Positions 7,218-12,500 of a stretch of 12,500 nucleotides of DNA are shown piece after piece. The DNA is taken from NCBI RefSeq assembly GCF_000204055.1, contig NW_006768865.1, positions 93,125 through 105,624 of the forward strand, written 5' to 3'. The translations under genes and the position numbers were made by a program. Under the pieces are notes generated by a model. It was not told the origin of the DNA. It searched no databases and saw only the letters and a list, made by a program, of their open reading frames with translations. Origin of the DNA: Melampsora larici-populina 98AG31. Taxonomy: Eukaryota > Basidiomycota > Pucciniomycetes > Pucciniales > Melampsoraceae. Position 1 is the stretch's first letter. Every line of letters starts with the position of its first letter.

Positions 7218-7544
7218 AACCCAGAGGTGCATTGTGGCCTTTCAAAAGGTTAGCAGTGTATCAGTACGTATCCCAAAGGCAACTTTGAGTTACATTACCC
7301 ATAATTTACCCCATTTACCACTTAAGAAGTTTTAAGAATGAACAAAAATAGGGAAGGCTATGCCGTAAAATGCGTACCTTCTCATCATAGAGCCAATGGT
7401 TTGACAGTTATCCGAAACACATCAATGATGGGAGAAGTGACTGGATGGCCAGGGGTACAATCTCTATGAAGATTAAAGGATGTCATAAGACATTCGTTGA
7501 TTGGGCTATAGCTTGTCTCACGACTTGCTGCACCCTGGTTGACA
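7218..7544. repeat. Repeat family R3, copy 3, next to the LINE
   Basis: A direct repeat of 6729-7057 at an offset of about 488 bp. It begins AACCCAGAGGTGCATTGTGG and ends GACTTGCTGCACCCTGGTTG. Its end lies only 112 bp before the first ATG of the retrotransposon frame at 7657. Its place and orientation would suit a LINE 5' untranslated region made of repeated promoter units, but this is inferred from position only. Confidence 0.92.
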
Positions 7545-7656
7545 ATATATGTGAAGCTTGGAGCTCTTTCCCGATCACGTTGCAAAGGGAGTGAAGAAAT
7601 TCACATGACTTACATGTCTTAGGAGTTTGTTAGCTGCTGTTGTTTACAAAACCCAG

Positions 7657-8472
7657 ATGCTCTCGCCCAGTGTTTGGTGGAGTAAACCTAATGGCTTCAA
7701 CGGCTGTCGCCGGAAAGACAATCCTCTAAATGAAATGAAAAATACTATTAAATCAGTTCCGACGGTTCGTTGCCACAATGTGGAGACGGCCATGTCCTAC
7801 AGGGAAGGATACGTAGAGTGCTCCTCGAGCTCTATGGTTAATAGGGTTTCTTCGGTTTCCTTAGAGGCAGATGTGAATTGTTCTGGACGGGGTTCATCAT
7901 CTGGGGCCATTACTAGTTCCACGTCAGATGTGAATTGTACTGGACGGGGTTCACCATCGGAGAATATTACTAGTTCCACCGCAACTAAAGTCAAAAGCTT
8001 TTATTGCAGTCCTGAAAATGACTTCTCGAAAGGAGGTCGGATTCGGGATAAGATTATTACTGGTCCTTTCAAAGGTATCAGGATGGAGGAAGAGTATCGG
8101 GCAGTGAATGAAGGCCAAAACCCAATTCCACTAACCTTTGCTCTACCACCGATTAAGCCCAACACAGTTTACTGTGCGGCGCCATCCAAAGTAGCAAAAT
8201 CAGATGAGATGGTGGTACCACTCATCCCAAAAGGTTTAACTACACTTGGTCGAATTGGCAAATTCTGTGATGCTTCTCAATCCGAAGAATCTGACTCGCA
8301 AGAACCAGAGGATCCATATTGGGAGGCTCTGCACGTATTCCTAATATTGGGTCAACCAATAGCCAGTCGTCGGAATTGGACTTTGTTCAATTCATTGGTT
8401 CTTCCACTGGTAGTTCCAAGTCGGATGGTTCGAATTTTGTTGCATTTATTGATTCATCTGATGAACAATTGA
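7657..8472 (+). CDS. LINE N-terminal segment (ORF1-like), Ser-rich, frame 1
   Basis: The first in-frame ATG is at 7657; a TTG at 7627 lies in the same frame but is an unlikely eukaryotic start. Residues up to about 220 look coding: basic and Ser-rich, then acidic (EESDSQEPEDP) near 8290-8316. A 19-residue tandem repeat is encoded by 7870-7926 and 7927-7983, each unit beginning DVNC(S/T)GRGS. After about 8320 the frame turns into a hydrophobic run (VFLILGQ, ILLHLLIHL) that looks like wrong-frame translation, while frame 0 there gives Ser/Asp-rich sequence with its own internal repeat (FVQFIGSS and FVAFIDSS). The protein therefore most likely continues in frame 0 and the stop at 8470-8472 is not its natural end. 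No known domain is recognised. A nucleic-acid-binding or assembly role, as for other LINE ORF1 segments, is inference. Confidence 0.65.
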   Translation: MLSPSVWWSKPNGFNGCRRKDNPLNEMKNTIKSVPTVRCHNVETAMSYREGYVECSSSSMVNRVSSVSLEADVNCSGRGSSSGAITSSTSDVNCTGRGSPSENITSSTATKVKSFYCSPENDFSKGGRIRDKIITGPFKGIRMEEEYRAVNEGQNPIPLTFALPPIKPNTVYCAAPSKVAKSDEMVVPLIPKGLTTLGRIGKFCDASQSEESDSQEPEDPYWEALHVFLILGQPIASRRNWTLFNSLVLPLVVPSRMVRILLHLLIHLMNN

Positions 8473-9515
8473 GCTCCACTCACAGTGATGATGATGGAGA
8501 AAAACCAGTATCCGAAAACTCAGTTGAGTCTTCTGTACCAAGTTTGCAGGCAGCGCCGCTGGGTTGCTTTGCTTCCCGCCGCAAACAGATTAATGCTGTC
8601 AATGACAGTGAACGGTGTGTTACACCCGTAGATCAACAGGAGAGGCTACCTAGTAACCTTCTTCCATTTACAAACTCAGTCACTGATGCGCGTCTTACTC
8701 CCCAAGCAATCCGCACATACAATTGGCTTCGAGAATGTAACATTATTTTTGGGAAGGGATCTAACCAAATCAAAGCACAAAGCATGCTTAAAGACTCTGT
8801 ATTATTTGGAATTCATAATGTGACTTCAGATATAACGCAAGTCGATATTTGGACATTTCTCAAAGCACGCCTTGATGTTGCTCAGATTGAAAAAGTCCGT
8901 GCAGTATTAAAGGTGCGCCAACCCTTCAAAAGACTCAGATATAATGTTTGGGTCTCCCCAGACTTGGCCACTGGTCTGGGGAAATTATTAGAACTGACCT
9001 ATGAAGATAGACAGTTATTGACGTGCACCTTGATGTCCCGTAAGACTCAAGATTTCTGGGTTGAGGGTCAGCCTAAGTTGGATTGTTTCTCTGTGAAGGC
9101 CTGGCGAGTTAACCTTGCTAAGGACTGGAGGGATGCTGTCGCACCTAGATCACTGGCTCCAGCTCGTGCACCTCAGAATGATAAACGTAATCCTTCACTA
9201 GTTGCTTGGAACTCCAATGGCTTCAACTACAAAGACATGGCCTTGGAAAGCCTTGCAAACCGCACAAACGCTGCAGTTATAGTGTTAGGAGAGCATCTAC
9301 GTAAAGTAGAAAATTACGAGCCAAAGATTAGAAACTTTCGCTCATATACTCATCCAGCCAAACCTGGTTTCCGGGGACTTTGTATGATGGTTAGAAACGG
9401 TGTTGGTGCATATGAAAAGCCAACCGGTGTTCCAAACATCATGCATCTAGTAGTCACTGGACTGGATGATAAATCAGCTTGGCATATCTTTGGAGTCTAC
9501 TTACAGTGGATCTAA
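8319..9515 (+). CDS. LINE middle segment: RRM-like region plus N-terminal half of APE endonuclease, frame 0
   Basis: The frame is open from 8295. The TTG at 8319 is not a credible start, so the segment is read as a continuation of the upstream frame. Counting from 8319, residues about 161-248 have a beta-alpha-beta pattern (VLFGIHNV, a helix, then RYNVWVSPDLA), like the RRM-type domains of many LINE ORF1 proteins; this is pattern-based only. Residues from about 292 start an exonuclease-endonuclease-phosphatase domain: WNSNGF (W at 297, the usual N.NG motif), then LGEH with the metal-binding Glu at 325, then the FGVYL strand. The frame stops at 9513-9515 in the middle of this domain. The remaining catalytic motifs follow directly in frame 1, so the domain is split by a one-base shift near 9504. 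It has no separate stop-start arrangement typical of LINE ORF1/ORF2 boundaries. Confidence 0.8.
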   Translation: MGGSARIPNIGSTNSQSSELDFVQFIGSSTGSSKSDGSNFVAFIDSSDEQLSSTHSDDDGEKPVSENSVESSVPSLQAAPLGCFASRRKQINAVNDSERCVTPVDQQERLPSNLLPFTNSVTDARLTPQAIRTYNWLRECNIIFGKGSNQIKAQSMLKDSVLFGIHNVTSDITQVDIWTFLKARLDVAQIEKVRAVLKVRQPFKRLRYNVWVSPDLATGLGKLLELTYEDRQLLTCTLMSRKTQDFWVEGQPKLDCFSVKAWRVNLAKDWRDAVAPRSLAPARAPQNDKRNPSLVAWNSNGFNYKDMALESLANRTNAAVIVLGEHLRKVENYEPKIRNFRSYTHPAKPGFRGLCMMVRNGVGAYEKPTGVPNIMHLVVTGLDDKSAWHIFGVYLQWI

Positions 9516-12500
9516 TCACGGTAGGATGCGAAAAACTCAACTCCTGCCAGTTTGGGAGATTGTTAACAAGCTCTTAGACAAAGATCCAGAATGCAAAATT
9601 GCAATTGGAGGTGACTTCAATATGTCCAAGAGTGTTCTAAGTACATTGGCAATTCGAAAAACGAATGGTCAGATGACCGTAAAGCCATGTACCGGTTCAC
9701 ACTTAACACGTCTTCCCCGCAAAGGAAAGCGTAATGGAATTGATCATTGGGTGATCTCATCTTCTCTGCGTGATTTGACAGCTAATGTTAAAGTACAACG
9801 GGAGATGTCCATATCATACAATGGCCTTTCAGATCATGCAGCTGTTCGTATGAACCTGCGGACAAAGAACTCACATTCCGAGTCAATTAAAGCCCCAAAG
9901 AAATTTTGGGACAGGAACCTGCTAAAGGGTAACTCTTTTGAGCTTCTAGTAAACGACGCTTGGGAGGGTTTCAACGAAGCGAGTGAATTAGATGATATGA
10001 GAGAAAACTACCAGACTTGCCTTGAGAAAGCGGCAGAAGAGATTGGCATTCTAAAGACAGGTGCAGTAGGACGCAAGTCCCACTACCCTCGTAAAATTGC
10101 TAGACTCTTACGCGCAGCACGAAAGGCAAAGGATGTCTATCTCTCTATCAATAAAGGAGCCACCCCAGTCTCAGAACTGGTTAGACGTGCTAGAATTGCT
10201 GAGGAAGCTTCTCGACGTGCTTCAGTTGCTATCCGCAAGTTTGAGAAAGAACAAAAGGCTCAAACACAGCGTAAGGCCGTTGAATTACTCCGTGGACATG
10301 ACATGCTTGAATACCACAAGGAAATCAAGCGTCGATTGCCAGATCATTTTGGAAAGCGTAAAAGCCAACCAATCCCTTGCATTAATGCAAAGGGAGCATT
10401 ATGCGTGACGGAAAGTGACATCAATCTCGCAGAATTTGAACACTTTAGCCAATTAGCTTTGGATTCTACAAAGGTTTCCAAAAACGCCGCTTTCTGGGAG
10501 AACCTCACTTGTGAGGACGAGCCCCTAGATTGTGGAATTATTGGGTCTGAAGTCACCCCACAGGAGTTCCTTTCGGCATGTAGCAGAATGAACCCTAATG
10601 CAGCTTGCGGGATGGATAATCTCCCCCCAAGTCTCTTTAAAGAGATCTTGAAGCATGAGCGAGGACAGTTTGTTGGGATGCTAAATGCAGCGCTTGACGA
10701 AAACACTTCCCCCGACCTCTCGCGGAAAGCGCTCCTTAAGAAATTATTCTCAAAAACTGAGAGTCCGGCTGAGATTTACCGAGGACCAGATGGCGCTATC
10801 TCATGGAAATGGGATACACAAAATCTACATGTTCCGGTCAAACTCACGTCAGACAGATTAGAGCAGGTTAAGACCAAGGCTGGTACTTTCTACCAACCCT
10901 TGGATCACGTCTACCACCCAGTGCCTATTAAGGACATCTACTCTCAATTGGTGACGCCTGCAGGACAATACGCATTGCTCATTATTAACAAGTCGCTAGA
11001 AAAAGGCCGTCCAGCCGCGGCTGACAATAATAATGTGGTTGTCTCATTAACTAAACCGAACAAAGATCCGGTTGTATTAAACAATCGACGAGGTATAACC
11101 CTCTCGACTGCCTTCAACAAATTGACTATGACCATCTTGGAAGACCGAATGAGCCAGATTCTTAATGAAAAAGGTTTCTTCACCGAAGATCAGGGTGGTT
11201 TTAGAAGAAATGAAGAGGGGATTTCACAATTTCTCTGTCTGACAGAGGTTGTTCGACGAAGAGCTAATGTTAATAAAAAGACATACGCACTCTTCATCGA
11301 CTTTCAAAAAGCATTCCCTAGTGTTCCTCACGAAGCACTCTGGAAAAAGCTTAGACATCTCGGGATTCCCGAGAATGTGATTAATTTCCTAAACTCTGCC
11401 TATGAAAATAGTGAGTTTAGAATACGTACTGGAGATGAGCTCTCAAAAAGCTACTCCATGGAAGTGGGTACAAAAGAGGGCTGCCCTCTTTCACCACTCC
11501 TGTTCATCATTTTTATAAATGACCTGTTTAAGAAACTGCCCGGAGTACTAGTACCTGGGATAAAGACATCTGAGGGTAATTTCACAGATAGAGGAAAGTT
11601 GTATGCAGATGATGCTGCAGCATTCTTTGATTCCATTGAAGAACTCGAGGAAGGGTGTCGGATTATTTCTGAATGGGTAGATAAATGGCAGACCCTGAAA
11701 ATTGGACATGCAAAATGTGCGGTAGTAATGTATGGTGAGAGGGACCTTGAAAAAAGAGAACTTTTCTACAAAACATACGGAGCTCCCACATCATCAGATG
11801 GAGATGTCGAAAAAAGGCATTTCTCACTCACTGACGGCCAAGTGTATGCGCAAAGATCATATGTATACCTCGGGATCCCAATTGGTGACTCCTTGGGTAT
11901 TTTCTATGATGAGGAAACCGTATACGCTCGTGGAGTAGCTCAGAAGGTGAAGGAGCGAGTGGGGCAATTCACTTGCTTCCTCACTGATAAGCGAAAGCCA
12001 ATCACTGAGAAAGTGTTCTTGATCAAGACTTATATCTTTCCAACTGCCTTGTACGGAGGCGAATGGTTTGGTATGAATAAGTCGCGCACTGCGCCGATCC
12101 AAGAACAGATTAACAGGGCCCTAAGAATGGTCCTCGAAATACCAAGGAGCAGGCGCAATGTAAATTTTGCACAAGTCTCTTGGGAATTAGGCATACCTAC
12201 TGTAGAAGTAGCTTGCGCCACTGCTCGCCACCGCATCTTTGCAAAGGCAGCAGAATTAAAAACAGATGCAAGAGTAATCTTGACAGATACACACAAAGCA
12301 GGTCAGAAACAGACTTGGAGTGCTATCACCCATGCCGTAGTCAAAAAAGCTACTGCAAAGATTAACAAAATGACCTCCACACCAGAGGACGTTTCCGGAC
12401 CCAAATTGGAGTCTTCAATGATTGAATCGCTCTTAATACAAGAGAGATTGTACAAAAAGAAGCTTTCTGATCATGTCAAGGAAGAAAGAAGGCAACTTCA
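9505..12500 (+). CDS. LINE 3' segment: rest of APE endonuclease and reverse transcriptase, partial at 3' end, frame 1
   Basis: The frame is open from 9454 and has no stop up to 12500. Homology to the endonuclease resumes at about 9505 (SGSNHGRM). In-frame ATGs are at 9466 and 9526, but neither would give a whole endonuclease. Endonuclease motifs: GGDFN (9607-9621), GIDHW (His at 9745) and SDHAAV (SDH at 9829-9837). Reverse transcriptase, numbered from ATG 9526: GMDN at 362, motif 2 VVVSLTKPNKD from 504 with the downstream RRGITLS, motif A FIDFQKAF (Asp 592), motif B GTKEGCPLSP (11467-11496), motif C YADD (693-696), and motif E YVYLGIPIG (11860 on). A thumb-like region follows with IFPTALYGGEWFG. 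All three catalytic aspartates are present. About 142 residues separate GMDN from motif 2, where LINEs usually have about 45-55. No zinc knuckle or RNase H appears before the window ends. Confidence 0.93.

Larger units (their letters stand above)
7609..12500 (+). mobile_element. Non-LTR (LINE-type) retrotransposon, 3' truncated by the window
   Basis: The coding region encodes, in order, a Ser-rich N-terminal segment, an RRM-like region, an APE-type endonuclease and a reverse transcriptase. Such elements copy by target-primed reverse transcription: the endonuclease nicks the chromosome and the RT uses the nick as primer. There are no long terminal repeats, integrase or protease. The frame from the first segment opens at 7609, after a stop at 7606-7608. 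The true 5' end of the element is not defined and may lie upstream within the R3 repeats. The 3' UTR, tail and target duplication are beyond the window. The coding path needs two frame changes (near 8320 and 9504), so this copy may be inactive. The family is unassigned; the RT and endonuclease order exclude the R2-like restriction-type endonuclease group. Confidence 0.92.

Noticed and set aside
8310..8330. Programmed -1 frameshift heptamer
   Set aside because: No X XXY YYZ type heptamer is present around TATTGGGAGG, so a programmed event is not supported by the usual signal.
9496..9515. Small spliceosomal intron explaining the endonuclease frame change
   Set aside because: The only nearby GT...AG pair (GTCTACTTACAG) spans 12 bases, far too short for an intron, and it would remove conserved residues.
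10344..12296. Several minus-strand open frames of 60-120 residues
   Set aside because: They lie opposite the strongly supported reverse transcriptase and are shadows of its codon pattern.

Overview
The window reads as nuclear, AT-rich, repeat-dense DNA from a eukaryote, probably a fungus. The main clue is a 5S rRNA gene at about 260-378. It keeps the fungal-style core (CCGCATCCCGTCCGATCTGC, then GGTGGGGGACCACG) and is followed by an oligo-T RNA polymerase III stop. The 3' third is a non-LTR (LINE-type) retrotransposon of the endonuclease plus reverse transcriptase class. No bacterial-style operons or Shine-Dalgarno sites are seen. I cannot name the species; an early-diverging fungus is a guess.

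Layout: (1) 1-176, degenerate 18-bp tandem repeats carrying ATAAGGGT. (2) 260-391, the 5S rRNA gene, its internal promoter and its terminator. (3) 865-1670, a mosaic minisatellite whose + strand is nearly free of C and rich in GTGTAGTG. (4) 1671-5650, gene-free DNA made of several repeat families: a 293-bp duplication (3066-3358 and 3482-3774) with a shorter diverged relative (5118-5401), a three-copy array with CCTAGACACGCAC (4105-4892), and a dispersed motif GTGCATCACCGGTA. (5) 5716-6330, short tandem repeats, including an abruptly GC-rich island at 5941-6086. (6) 6389-7544, three copies of another repeat family ending just upstream of the retrotransposon coding region. (7) about 7609 to the window end, the LINE, whose 3' end lies outside.

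The LINE coding region is spread over three open segments in two frames. An N-terminal Ser-rich segment (frame 1, from ATG 7657) hands over near 8316-8325 to frame 0, which has an RRM-like region and the first half of an APE-type endonuclease. A second shift at about 9504 returns to frame 1, which completes the endonuclease and carries an uninterrupted reverse transcriptase to the end of the window. The RT motifs are all present (FIDFQKAF, GTKEGCPLSP, YADD, YVYLGIPIG), with an unusual extra stretch of roughly 90 residues between the first RT motif and motif 2. This is either a slightly decayed copy, a sequence with indel errors, or an element that uses frameshifting.

No conventional host protein-coding gene can be supported in the window. 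The most interesting objects are the LINE architecture, the repeat units placed where a LINE 5' UTR would be, and the C-poor minisatellite near the 5S gene.
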